Shown here piece by piece: positions 25,163-33,622 of a stretch of 64,000 nucleotides of DNA. This stretch comes from Dyadobacter bucti (GTDB taxonomy: Bacteria > Bacteroidota > Bacteroidia > Cytophagales > Spirosomataceae). Positions within the stretch are counted from its first letter, which is position 1, and the number at the start of each line of letters is the position of its first letter. A model generated the notes under the pieces. It was not told the DNA's origin, made no database searches, and worked only from the letters and a program-made list of their open reading frames with translations. The DNA is taken from NCBI RefSeq assembly GCF_005869225.1, contig NZ_SWFP01000005.1:1-64000 (forward strand). Direction: 5' to 3'. The position numbers and the translations under genes are program-made.

Positions 25163-25666
25163 TTAGCGCCTGGAAAAAAGTTCCAGCAGGATAATGAGAA
25201 GGGTAGTTAAAAGGGTACTTGCCCCGATCCGGATCAATGTGTAAAGAATCATCCCAAAATTATTCATTTCCATCAGGAACAACATGCTGTGGTGCAGTAG
25301 GATCAGCGGAACGATATAGGAGATAAATGCGCCGAGCCCCTGCGCGCGAATGCCAACCTCCGCCCGCTCTGCTCCGCGCGACTTCATCTGGTACTCGATT
25401 AAAAAGGGACGTAAATAGGCAATCAGCACGGTGGCAGAGGCATGCATTCCGAAAGTATTGGAAAAAACGTCTACCGTGAACCCAATTGCGAACCCGATTA
25501 GCAGCAGGTACATTCTGTCCATGTCCGCAGGTAGGAGAAGGATGGCAGCAATGTAAATGAAACAGAACGCATAGTTGAACAGCACCATGTTTCGCATGAA
25601 GAATATCTGCAGAAAAAGATACAGCAGAATCATTAAGAAGTATTGTATGGCTTCGCGTAAACTCAT
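25163..25666 (-). CDS. mreD: Rod shape-determining protein MreD
   Basis: MreD is the small membrane member of the elongasome. The 167-residue protein has five to six membrane segments and the usual GFAIGFTVDVFSNTFGMHASATVLIAYLRP core. It overlaps the mreC stop by one base (ATGA-type junction shared at 25666), which together with the order mreB-mreC-mreD makes the assignment firm. Penicillin-binding protein 2 and RodA genes, often next in this operon, are not downstream here; a 229-bp gap with no visible gene follows before the sigma gene. Confidence 0.92.
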   Translation of the reverse strand: MSLREAIQYFLMILLYLFLQIFFMRNMVLFNYAFCFIYIAAILLLPADMDRMYLLLIGFAIGFTVDVFSNTFGMHASATVLIAYLRPFLIEYQMKSRGAERAEVGIRAQGLGAFISYIVPLILLHHSMLFLMEMNNFGMILYTLIRIGASTLLTTLLIILLELFSRR

Positions 25667-26502
25667 TAACGTTCTTCTACACGTGATTTAAGATTTTCCT
25701 GCTCCCCAAGTTGTTGATTTTGTACCACATAAACATATGACAGGTTTCTGAAATCAGTGGCGAGGCCCAGTACTATGTTGTAAAAAGTCTGATTTGGATG
25801 TACGGTCACACTTTCAACTTTTCCGACCATGATTCCCGGAGGGAACACAGAGTTCTGATCAGAAGTGACAGCGGAATCACCTTTGAAAACCTTTGTATAC
25901 TTGGATACGTCTATCAGATCGATGAAATTGGGATCTTTGCCTGACCATTTGGCATACCCGATTTCCTTACTCCTGATCAATTTGGTAGATACCATAAACT
26001 GCGAATGCAGAATGGAGGTGATGACGGAATAATTTTCCGAGCAGAATCGGACTTTCCCCACGACACCTGTCGCCGAAATAACGCCCATGCCAGGTTTGAC
26101 ACCATCTGCCGTTCCCTTGTCGATGGTTAAAACGTTATTGGCTTTGTTGGTCTCGTTATCAACTACCTTGGCCACCTGGTAAGTAAAACGGGAAGCGAAC
26201 AAGGAGTCGGGAACATAACCTGCGGGGGCATTTACTGGTTTGCTCTGGCTCAGAGACGTGACCAATGCGTGGAGCCTGGCATTTTCAGTCGCCAGATCAG
26301 CATTAATTTCGTCAAGCTTTGTGTAGGCCCTGGCAGAATTTGATAGTGACAGCGTTTTTGCAATATAATAGTTGGAGGTATTGAAATAGGTAGCTCCCCA
26401 ATAAGAATTGCTACGCACGATCAGCCAGACACTGAGCACTTCCAGCAGGACAAATACCAAAAAGAAACGATTCCGGACAGCGAAATCAACGAGTTGGAGC
26501 AT
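25666..26502 (-). CDS. mreC: Rod shape-determining protein MreC
   Basis: MreC bridges cytoplasmic MreB to periplasmic cell-wall enzymes. The 278-residue protein has an N-terminal membrane anchor (about 13-30), a helical coiled segment (about 60-90), and the two beta-barrel core with NNVLTIDKGTADGVKPGMGVIS and VSKYTKVFKGDSAVTSDQNSVFPPGIMVGKV. It follows mreB by 106 bp, a gap containing a long inverted repeat that could form a leader structure just before the start codon. Confidence 0.95.
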   Translation of the reverse strand: MLQLVDFAVRNRFFLVFVLLEVLSVWLIVRSNSYWGATYFNTSNYYIAKTLSLSNSARAYTKLDEINADLATENARLHALVTSLSQSKPVNAPAGYVPDSLFASRFTYQVAKVVDNETNKANNVLTIDKGTADGVKPGMGVISATGVVGKVRFCSENYSVITSILHSQFMVSTKLIRSKEIGYAKWSGKDPNFIDLIDVSKYTKVFKGDSAVTSDQNSVFPPGIMVGKVESVTVHPNQTFYNIVLGLATDFRNLSYVYVVQNQQLGEQENLKSRVEER

Positions 26503-26512
26503 GGGCTTAAAT

Positions 26513-26599
26513 GTTCACACGCAGTTCATCAACCGGCGCACGATGCGCAAAAATATAAAATTTTTTCGGGCGCCGCGCGCTAATTGATGAACTGTGAAC
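26513..26599 (-). promoter_or_regulatory. Long inverted repeat between mreB and mreC
   Basis: TTGATGAACTGTGAAC at 26584-26599 pairs with GTTCAC (26513-26518) and AGTTCATCAA (26523-26532), giving 16 paired bases with a 4-nt bulge around a 51-nt loop. The loop holds a smaller GCGCA-cga-TGCGC hairpin (26536-26548). In the mRNA the structure ends 10 bases before the mreC start codon, so it could lower mreC translation, act as a processing site, or stop part of the transcripts. Confidence 0.5.
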
Positions 26600-26608
26600 G
26601 ATCCAATA

Positions 26609-27634
26609 CTACGAAATCAGTACGGGCTTGTATAATTCAAGATTTTTAAGGACTTCGCCGGTTCCTTTCACAACAGCCTTTAGAGGATCATCGGCGATGT
26701 GTACCGGCAATTTGGTTTTTTGAGCGATACGTCTGTCCAGACCATGGATCAGGGCCCCGCCGCCAGTAAGGTAAATACCGTTCTTAAAAATATCCGCCGA
26801 AAGTTCAGGAGGGGAGATTTCCAGTGCTTTCATGACGCCTTCTTCGATTTTTGAAATGGATTTATCCAGCGAATAGGCAATCTCACTGTATGTCACACGG
26901 ATTTCTTTCGGGATACCTGTCATAAGATCCCGTCCGCGGATCTGGTAGTCGTCAAGGGGAATTTCCAGTTCAGGAGAAGCTGAGCCGATTGCCATTTTTA
27001 TCAATTCGGCCGAACGCTCACCAATCAAAAGGTTATGTTCACGCCGCATATAGTCTACTATGTCTCTTGTAAAAACATCACCGGCAATACGGACAGATTG
27101 TTCGCAGACAATTCCGGATAGTGCAATGACAGCGATTTCAGTGGTACCCCCGCCAATATCGACGATCATGACACCATTTGGCTGGGTAATATCTATACCG
27201 ATCCCAATTGCTGCGGCTATGGGTTCGTGTACCATATAAACCTCCTTTGCCCCGGCATGCTCACATGAATCTTTTACCGCACGCTTTTCAACCTCTGTAA
27301 TACCCGACGGAATACAAACCACCATGCGGTGGGATGGTGTGAAAAAACGGCTTCCGGTATCGATCATTTTGATCATCCCGCGGATCATCATTTCCGCCGC
27401 TGTAAAGTCAGCAATTACACCATCTTTTAAAGGCCGGATTGTTTTGATATTTTCATTGGTTTTCTCGTGCATTTGCATAGCTGTGTGACCAATCGCAAGT
27501 ACCTTACCAGTGGTTTTGTCCATGGCGATAATCGAAGGTTCATCAACAACTACTGTATCTTTATGGATGATGAGAGTATTGGCCGTGCCCAAATCTATCG
27601 CTATATCGCTAGTCAAAAAATCAAACAATCCCAT
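26609..27634 (-). CDS. mreB: Rod shape-determining protein MreB
   Basis: MreB is the actin-like filament that guides lateral wall synthesis. The 341-residue protein carries phosphate 1 (AIDLGTANTLI), phosphate 2 (MIVDIGGGTTEIAVIAL), and the adenosine motif (GIYLTGGGALIHGL). Length and motifs are standard. It is the first gene of mreBCD and has a good promoter upstream (27675-27704), divergent from the GH3-type gene. Confidence 0.97.
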   Translation of the reverse strand: MGLFDFLTSDIAIDLGTANTLIIHKDTVVVDEPSIIAMDKTTGKVLAIGHTAMQMHEKTNENIKTIRPLKDGVIADFTAAEMMIRGMIKMIDTGSRFFTPSHRMVVCIPSGITEVEKRAVKDSCEHAGAKEVYMVHEPIAAAIGIGIDITQPNGVMIVDIGGGTTEIAVIALSGIVCEQSVRIAGDVFTRDIVDYMRREHNLLIGERSAELIKMAIGSASPELEIPLDDYQIRGRDLMTGIPKEIRVTYSEIAYSLDKSISKIEEGVMKALEISPPELSADIFKNGIYLTGGGALIHGLDRRIAQKTKLPVHIADDPLKAVVKGTGEVLKNLELYKPVLIS

Positions 27635-27674
27635 ATATTTTATTAAAATTTTCGCTCACTTTGATTTCAGGTTG

Positions 27675-27704
27675 GCAAAATTACAGATAATTACCCACAA
27701 ACAA
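27675..27704 (-). promoter_or_regulatory. mreB promoter
   Basis: On the minus strand TTTG (27701-27704) and TAATTTTG (27675-27682) are separated by 18 bases, a good Bacteroidota promoter giving a leader of about 35 nt. Confidence 0.55.
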
Positions 27705-27762
27705 AGGCATTTAAAAAATTTAGCAAATGGGTTACATGAATGCCAAAAATAGCTCAGGAGGG

Positions 27763-27801
27763 TATGTTTGGAATGTAATTTATAAAACCTGTGTACATTT
27801 G
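27763..27801 (+). promoter_or_regulatory. Candidate promoter elements of the GH3 gene
   Basis: Two TAnnTTTG matches lie upstream: TATGTTTG at 27763-27770 and TACATTTG at 27794-27801. The second would start the transcript almost at the ATG (27810), giving a near leaderless mRNA; the first gives a leader of about 33 nt. The TTTG of the first lies 23 bases before the second and might instead be its -33 element. Confidence 0.4.
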
Positions 27802-27809
27802 TTTTTACT

Positions 27810-29312
27810 ATGGGAATCAGATCACTTCTAAGTGAGCCGTTGGCTCTGTTCATTATAAAACAACAGCAGGATTGGATTGCGCGCAGCATTGAAGTGCAGC
27901 ATAAATGGATGAAAAAGCTGGTGAAAAAAGCCGAAAACACCCAGTTCGGTAAAGACCACTTTTTCAGGGACATACATTCCTATGATGATTTTAAGGAGGC
28001 TGTTCCGGTCAGTGACTATGAAGACCTGAAAGAATATATTGCCCGGATAAAAACAGGGGAAAACGATATTCTCTGGCCTGGAAAACCGCTCTATTTTGCC
28101 AAAACGTCAGGTACGACATCCGGCACCAAATACATTCCTATTTCAACGGATTCTATTTCAAATCACATCGATTCGGCCCGGAACGCTATTCTCAGCTATG
28201 TTGCCGAGACTGGCAAGTCCGGATTTCTGGATAAAAAACTGATTTTTCTTTCCGGCAGCCCGGTACTGACAGAAACCGGCGGGGTACTGACAGGGCGGCT
28301 GTCAGGTATTTCCAATCATCATGTTCCTGCGTATCTGCGTGCGAACCAGATGCCGAGCTATGAGACCAATTGCATTGAAGACTGGGAAACAAAGCTGGAT
28401 AAAATCATTGATGAGACGCTCGATCAGCCGATGTCCCTGATCTCGGGAATCCCTCCCTGGGTTCAGATGTATTTTGATAAAATCACGGAACGGACCGGGA
28501 AGAAGATCAAAGACGTTTTTCCTGATTTTTCTTTGTTTATATATGGCGGGGTAAACTTCGAACCTTACCGCGCCAAGCTTTTTGAATCTATCGGAAAGCG
28601 TATCGATTCCATTGAATTGTACCCTGCTTCCGAGGGCTTTTTTGCGTACCAGGATTCTCAGAAAGAAGAAGGGATGCTGCTGTTGCTGAATACCGGCATT
28701 TTTTATGAATTTATTCCAATAGAGCATTTTTTTGATGAAAATCCCAGGAGACTATCAATCGGAGAAGTAGAGGTTGGACGTAATTATGCTGTGATCGTTA
28801 ACAACAACGCCGGATTGTGGGGTTACTCCCTCGGAGATACGATTAAGTTCGTTTCTACCAATCCATACAGAATCCTTGTAACGGGCAGGATCAAGCATTT
28901 TATTTCTGCTTTCGGAGAGCACGTAATCGGAGAGGAAATAGAAAATGCGCTGCGTTATGCTATGGAACGCCACCCGGAAGTAGAGGTGACGGAATTTACG
29001 GTTGCGCCAATGGTAAATTCGGATCAGGGCGGACTTCCTTATCATGAATGGCTGGTGGAATTTGGAAACCCACCCCGGGATAACGACCGGTTTATCCAGG
29101 ATATCGACGACCGGCTCACAGAGCTCAATATCTATTATAAAGATTTGATCAAAGGAAACATCCTGCGTCGCCTGGAACTGGTTCCGTTAAGAAAAAATGC
29201 TTTTATCGACTACATGAGAGCCAATGGAAAACTGGGTGGCCAGAACAAAGTCCCCAGGCTGTCCAACGACCGCAAGATTGCCGATGAGCTAATCAAAATT
29301 AATAAGTCCTAG
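27810..29312 (+). CDS. GH3-family acyl-acid amido synthetase-like protein
   Basis: The 500-residue protein belongs to the GH3 family, relatives of plant auxin/jasmonate-amido synthetases in the firefly-luciferase fold. Visible are the nucleotide-binding AKTSGTTSGTKYIPIS (about 92-107), YGGVNFEPYR and YPASEGFFAYQ in the middle of the protein, and GYSLGDTIKFV and ITGRIKHFISAFGEHV-like motifs near 340-370. These enzymes adenylate a carboxylic acid and couple it to an amino acid. Bacterial members are common in Bacteroidota but their substrates are unknown. It ends 20 bp before dxr on the same strand, so co-transcription is likely. Confidence 0.9.
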   Translation: MGIRSLLSEPLALFIIKQQQDWIARSIEVQHKWMKKLVKKAENTQFGKDHFFRDIHSYDDFKEAVPVSDYEDLKEYIARIKTGENDILWPGKPLYFAKTSGTTSGTKYIPISTDSISNHIDSARNAILSYVAETGKSGFLDKKLIFLSGSPVLTETGGVLTGRLSGISNHHVPAYLRANQMPSYETNCIEDWETKLDKIIDETLDQPMSLISGIPPWVQMYFDKITERTGKKIKDVFPDFSLFIYGGVNFEPYRAKLFESIGKRIDSIELYPASEGFFAYQDSQKEEGMLLLLNTGIFYEFIPIEHFFDENPRRLSIGEVEVGRNYAVIVNNNAGLWGYSLGDTIKFVSTNPYRILVTGRIKHFISAFGEHVIGEEIENALRYAMERHPEVEVTEFTVAPMVNSDQGGLPYHEWLVEFGNPPRDNDRFIQDIDDRLTELNIYYKDLIKGNILRRLELVPLRKNAFIDYMRANGKLGGQNKVPRLSNDRKIADELIKINKS

Positions 29313-29332
29313 CTGGCTGATTTGAGAACAGT

Positions 29333-30493
29333 ATGAAGAAAAGAATAGCAATTTTAGGATCAACAGGCTCCATCGGCACACAGGCGCTCGAAGTGATTGA
29401 TGCGAATCCAGATATTTTTGGCGTGGCAGTGCTTACTGCCCGTGACAATGCGGATTTGTTAATTCAACAGGCTATTCAATTCCGACCGAAAGAAGTGGTT
29501 ATCGGCAATGAAAAGCTTTTTGATAAAGTCGATGCTGCCCTGTCTTCCTATTCCATTCAAGTTTATTCAGGAGATTCAGCACTGGTTTCGGTTGTTGAAG
29601 CAGAGGACATTGACATGGTGCTTACTGCGATGGTAGGCTATGCGGGGCTACTGCCGACTATTCATGCAATTAAGGCGGGAAAGGACATTGCGCTGGCAAA
29701 CAAGGAAACACTTGTTGTGGCAGGCGAATTGATCACCAGTCTTGCCAAACAACACGAGGTTAATATATATCCCGTTGATTCTGAGCACTCGGCGATCTTC
29801 CAGTGCCTGGCTGGTGAGGGGGATAACCCTATTGAAAAAATTATCCTTACCGCTTCCGGCGGGCCTTTCCGGGGAAAAGACAGGGCCTTTCTGGCGGACG
29901 TTACCAAGCAGCAGGCGCTGAAGCATCCCAACTGGAGCATGGGCGCTAAAATCACGATCGATTCCGCTACCTTGATGAATAAAGGTCTGGAGGTGATAGA
30001 GGCGAAATGGCTCTTTGATCTGCGGGCGGAGCAGATTGATGTGATCGTTCATCCCCAAAGTATCGTTCATTCGCTGGTACAGTTTGAGGACGGAAGCATT
30101 AAAGCACAAATGGGCCTGCCTGATATGAAGTTGCCGATCCAGTATGCCATGCATTATCCTTTCCGGCTTAAATCTTCTTTCCCAAGGTTTAATTTTATTG
30201 ACTACCCTTCCCTTACTTTTGAGAAACCTGATCTGGATACATTTCAAAACCTTGCTATCGCCTACCAGGTTTTGGAAAAAGGCGGAAATGCCGCATGTAT
30301 CGTGAATGCTGCCAATGAAATCGCCGTCGAAGCTTTTCTTCAGGATAAAATCGGCTTTCTTGGCATATCTGACGTCATTGTGGAAAGCCTTGCCAAAATC
30401 GAGTATATCGGAAACCCTACTTACTCCGACTATGTTCAAACAAATGAGGCGACAAGGCGTTTTGCTTCTGAAATGATCCAGGTAAAAGTTTAA
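29333..30493 (+). CDS. dxr: 1-deoxy-D-xylulose-5-phosphate reductoisomerase
   Basis: Dxr (IspC) converts DXP to methylerythritol phosphate with NADPH. The 386-residue protein starts with the NADPH motif RIAILGSTGSIGTQALEVI, has AMVGYAGLLPTIHAIKAGKDIALANKETLV, metal-binding YPVDSEHSAIFQCL, and TIDSATLMNKGLEVIEA. Length is typical. It lies between a GH3-type gene and a small membrane-protein gene that begins directly after its stop codon. Confidence 0.97.
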   Translation: MKKRIAILGSTGSIGTQALEVIDANPDIFGVAVLTARDNADLLIQQAIQFRPKEVVIGNEKLFDKVDAALSSYSIQVYSGDSALVSVVEAEDIDMVLTAMVGYAGLLPTIHAIKAGKDIALANKETLVVAGELITSLAKQHEVNIYPVDSEHSAIFQCLAGEGDNPIEKIILTASGGPFRGKDRAFLADVTKQQALKHPNWSMGAKITIDSATLMNKGLEVIEAKWLFDLRAEQIDVIVHPQSIVHSLVQFEDGSIKAQMGLPDMKLPIQYAMHYPFRLKSSFPRFNFIDYPSLTFEKPDLDTFQNLAIAYQVLEKGGNAACIVNAANEIAVEAFLQDKIGFLGISDVIVESLAKIEYIGNPTYSDYVQTNEATRRFASEMIQVKV

Positions 30494-30943
30494 ATGAAAA
30501 CCACTTTGCTAAAATACTTGTCCGTAGCGCTTGCCAGTACGCTTAAATTTTTCGGAGGACCGATAACCGGCGTGATCCTTAAACTTACCTGGCTTGAAAC
30601 TGCTCTATGCTCGGCTGTGGGGATGATGTTCAGTGTGTTATTGCTTACTTATGTAGGAGGAGGGGTTCAGGCGCTGATTAAAAAATATCGAAAATCGCCG
30701 CCCAAAAAATTCAGTAAGACCAACCGGATCGCGGTTAACATCTGGAAGAAATTCGGGATCATAGGAATAGCTTTTCTCACACCACCTTTGTTTACCCCTC
30801 TGTTCGGACCTATTCTGGCGGTTGCATTTCGTGTTCCGCGGCCCTCGATTTTCTTATGGATGTCGGCGAGCGCGCTGATATGGGGGCTGGCGATTTCTTA
30901 CATTGCCCACAAAATGACGTTTATCCAGGAATGGATCCGCTGA
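30494..30943 (+). CDS. Small membrane protein after dxr, function unknown
   Basis: The ATG follows the dxr TAA with no gap, so translation is probably coupled. The 149-residue protein has about four hydrophobic stretches, with a basic, lysine-rich loop (IKKYRKSPPKKFSKTNR, about 62-78) and the C-terminal part FGIIGIAFLTPPLFTPLFGPILAVAFRVP, rich in Pro and Gly, which recalls small export or DedA-like membrane folds. No confident family. It is convergent with a GT2 gene only 2 bp away. Confidence 0.7.
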   Translation: MKTTLLKYLSVALASTLKFFGGPITGVILKLTWLETALCSAVGMMFSVLLLTYVGGGVQALIKKYRKSPPKKFSKTNRIAVNIWKKFGIIGIAFLTPPLFTPLFGPILAVAFRVPRPSIFLWMSASALIWGLAISYIAHKMTFIQEWIR

Positions 30944-30945
30944 TC

Positions 30946-31710
30946 TCACCGGCTGACTTCTTTCTTCGGGGCCAGGTCTTTTTTCATAAAATCACCTTGC
31001 GAGAAGTATTTTTCAATGAGGCAGTACATTAATATAAAAAAGTACCTGCTGCCCATCTCTTTGATTTTCAGCTTCGACTCCCCGTATTTGCGGTTGGTCC
31101 AGCTATTGGGAACGACCGCATAATTATAACCACGCACCATAGCTTTGAGAGGCAACTCAATAGTAAGATTGAAATGCGGGGCCAGAAACGGTTTGATGCC
31201 ATCTATGGTTTCCCTTTTATACAGTTTGAAAGCATTCGTAGTATCATTGTATTTGATGCCCATCACAATACGTACTATGAAATTGGCAACTCTGTTGATG
31301 ACTTTTTTCAAAGCAGGATAGTCGATTACCTTACCTCCTTTTTCCCACCGTGAGCCAAAAACGCAGTCATAGTCGCCATCCACCATTTTGAAATAATACT
31401 TCACCAGATCTTCCGGATCGTCGGACATATCGGCCATAAAAACGGCGACACAATCTCCTTTAAACCGCTCCAATCCGTATCTTACCGCGTAACCAAATCC
31501 ATTTGGGCCGGGATTGGTATAATAAACCAATGTTGGAATTTGTAGCGAAAGTTCATCCAGTACCCTCAGTGTGCCGTCTTTTGAATTATCGTTTGTAACA
31601 CAGATTTCGTGAGGGATATTGTATTTATTTAATGTAGCGTGTAGAGATGTGAGAGTATGGGTAATCGATTCCTCCTCGTTATAGGCTGGTATTACAACGC
31701 TTAGCTTCAT
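30946..31710 (-). CDS. Glycosyltransferase family 2 (dolichyl-phosphate-sugar synthase-like)
   Basis: The 254-residue GT-A enzyme begins KLSVVIPAYNEEESITHTL and shows VTNDNSKDGTLRVL, a GFGYAVRYGLE helix and the DxD-like FMADMSDDPEDLVK, then GSRWEKGG. This pattern is that of polyprenyl-phosphate mannose/glucose synthases. A hydrophobic segment is not obvious at the C-terminus, which is basic. It is the last gene of a five-gene minus-strand cluster, so it may supply the lipid-linked sugar for the cluster's product. Confidence 0.85.
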   Translation of the reverse strand: MKLSVVIPAYNEEESITHTLTSLHATLNKYNIPHEICVTNDNSKDGTLRVLDELSLQIPTLVYYTNPGPNGFGYAVRYGLERFKGDCVAVFMADMSDDPEDLVKYYFKMVDGDYDCVFGSRWEKGGKVIDYPALKKVINRVANFIVRIVMGIKYNDTTNAFKLYKRETIDGIKPFLAPHFNLTIELPLKAMVRGYNYAVVPNSWTNRKYGESKLKIKEMGSRYFFILMYCLIEKYFSQGDFMKKDLAPKKEVSR

Positions 31711-31747
31711 ATTATGAAAAATGTTAAACAGTACAAATTAAAGATTA

Positions 31748-32578
31748 TTAATTCGATCTGCCAATTTTTTCCAATTGCGAGAGTTGATCATCGTATTTGG
31801 CCAATGTCTTTGAGATTGTCCCATGATATCTGTTTTCAAGCCATTTGTCCACGTTTTCAAACATCTGTTTTCTGTTCTCCAAAAACGATATATTAGTCAC
31901 CGCGTGCACATTGCTCAATCCCGCGCTATGTTTTCTGTAAACGCCCATAGTTTCCGGCAGGTATCCGATTTTTCCGCGCGCAGCCAGCTGTATCATAATC
32001 GCCCAGTCGCCAGCGGCTGCATTTGCATGCCAGTCTGCGAAGTCATTTGTCAAAAAATAATTGCGGTAAAGCCAGCTCGCGGTTGCCATAAACCAGCTGT
32101 CTTCCAGCAGATCTTCAATGGTGGAAGTTAATTTTTGATCTGGGTTATTGAAAAAATGGCTGGCAGATCCATCCTCGTAAATAACCTCCATATTATGATG
32201 ACAGATGGCAAAGTCAGGATTTGCGTCCAGAAAATCGACCTGTTTCTGAAGTTTGAAAGGATCCGTCCAATAGTCATCGCCCTCGCACATCGCAACGTAT
32301 TCACCTTTGCAGGCTTTCAGAAGAGAAAGCACATTGTTGCGGCCCGCAAATTCCCTGGGTTCCTTTGGTCCGAGATTTTCTTCGTGCAGATATGCACGGA
32401 TTCGTCCAGGGTTTGTTGCAACATATTCCCGGATAATCGCCTGCGTATTGTCAGTGGAAGCATCGTCGCCGATCACAATTTCGAATGGAAAATTGGTCTG
32501 CTGCATCAGTGCACCGTCGAGCATCTGAGCAATATATTTTTCATGATTATAAGCGGGTACACAGACGGATACTTTCAT
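31748..32578 (-). CDS. Glycosyltransferase family 2
   Basis: From ATG 32578 (MKVSVCVPAYNHEKYIAQML) the 276-residue protein carries GT-A features: VIGDDASTDNTQAIIREY, GEYVAMCEGDDYWTDPFKLQKQVDFL with the DxD-like EGDDYW motif, and WLYRNYFL downstream. It looks like an inverting sugar transferase for cell-surface polysaccharide. The frame is open to 32614 but the MKVSV start fits the family. A hairpin with a T tract on its own strand lies right before the start codon. Confidence 0.88.
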   Translation of the reverse strand: MKVSVCVPAYNHEKYIAQMLDGALMQQTNFPFEIVIGDDASTDNTQAIIREYVATNPGRIRAYLHEENLGPKEPREFAGRNNVLSLLKACKGEYVAMCEGDDYWTDPFKLQKQVDFLDANPDFAICHHNMEVIYEDGSASHFFNNPDQKLTSTIEDLLEDSWFMATASWLYRNYFLTNDFADWHANAAAGDWAIMIQLAARGKIGYLPETMGVYRKHSAGLSNVHAVTNISFLENRKQMFENVDKWLENRYHGTISKTLAKYDDQLSQLEKIGRSN

Positions 32579-32581
32579 AAT

Positions 32582-32618
32582 AAAAAATAACCTTGATCTC
32601 CTGTCAGAAACCAAGGTT
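32582..32618 (-). terminator. Terminator-like hairpin between PhyH and GT2 genes
   Basis: AACCTTG (minus strand, 32612-32618) pairs with CAAGGTT (32589-32595), followed on the minus strand by a T tract just before the GT2 start codon at 32578. The stem is only 7 bp, so partial termination or attenuation is more likely than a full stop. Confidence 0.45.
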
Positions 32619-32641
32619 GTTAAAAGGTCTATATCAAAAAT

Positions 32642-33460
32642 TTAACTAAAAACTTCATTCAGCTGCGCAACCGTAGGGAAATCCGGCGTTACCAGTTCCG
32701 TTTCGGGTTTGTAAATATAGGCCATCGGGTAACCTCTTTCTATAAAGGTCGGTTCGTCCAGGTTGTTATACCTCAGCTGTACCGACCAGCGGATATTACG
32801 GGTAATGTTGTTGCCGGATTGGTGTATCAAAAAGGCAGAGAAAATAAGAATATCGCCCACCTGAAATTCTGTCTGGACAAAGTCCTCTTCCTTTAATGTA
32901 GTGGTAATTCCGCCCTGATAGCCCGACGTAGAAGACGCCTGCAATCCGGTTTTATGACTGCCCGGAATCACCTGCAAAGCACCTATGTCAGCTCCTGCAT
33001 CGACCATCGGGAACCAGATCACCGCACTGTCCAGGGAGCCCTGACCTGTGCGCCAGTCCTGGTGCGCGTCCAGTTTCCAGTGCTTGCTGCCATCTTTGGA
33101 TAAAAAGCGGCTGTTAAACTGCATAGCAGCACGAGCACCAATAATAGGATTCGATAAACCAACTTCTTTCAGCAGATTTTCGATTTTCGGATCAAGTCCC
33201 AGACGGTGCAATGAAAAAGCATGCTGCACGGTTTTTCCGGTATTGACAAAAGCATTAAAATCCTTCTCGAAAAATTCGAACATCGCGTTTTCAAATGCGT
33301 CGCGGTCATCGATATCGACAGATTTTCCCGTCACATGCCTGATTTGAACTGCGAAGATCTTCCGCGCTTCCGTATAAATATGATTGACTACTTCCTTATC
33401 GAGGAAATTTTTTAAAAGAATATAACCGTCCCTGTTAAATTGCTCTTGTAGCGTGCTCAT
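32642..33460 (-). CDS. Phytanoyl-CoA dioxygenase (PhyH) family protein
   Basis: The 272-residue protein is a candidate Fe(II)/2-oxoglutarate oxygenase: FNRDGYILLKNFLD near the start, the HxD-type triad part DAHQDW (about 130-135), GALQVIPGSHKTG in the core, and the distal His in FLIHQSGNNITRNIRWSVQLRY, with the Arg that holds 2-oxoglutarate. Members hydroxylate lipids, sugars or antibiotics. Its neighbours (two GT2 enzymes, a beta-propeller, a methyltransferase) suggest the substrate is a glycan or its precursor; that is inference. Confidence 0.85.
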   Translation of the reverse strand: MSTLQEQFNRDGYILLKNFLDKEVVNHIYTEARKIFAVQIRHVTGKSVDIDDRDAFENAMFEFFEKDFNAFVNTGKTVQHAFSLHRLGLDPKIENLLKEVGLSNPIIGARAAMQFNSRFLSKDGSKHWKLDAHQDWRTGQGSLDSAVIWFPMVDAGADIGALQVIPGSHKTGLQASSTSGYQGGITTTLKEEDFVQTEFQVGDILIFSAFLIHQSGNNITRNIRWSVQLRYNNLDEPTFIERGYPMAYIYKPETELVTPDFPTVAQLNEVFS

Positions 33461-33622
33461 TGTTGGATCACATTTGTGATGTTTAAATTAAAGAGGTTAA
33501 AATTTCAATTTCATGCCAGGTAATCGATAGTCTGCTGAGATTGAATTTGTAAACGATTGATTCTCAAATTTAAAGTTCTTTTGATATAAAAATAATGACT
33601 TTAAGCAGTCTGTATCGGAACA

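Noticed and set aside
29648..30439. Long minus-strand frame opposite dxr (263 codons)
   Set aside because: dxr has full motifs on the plus strand; the antisense frame has no recognisable domain.
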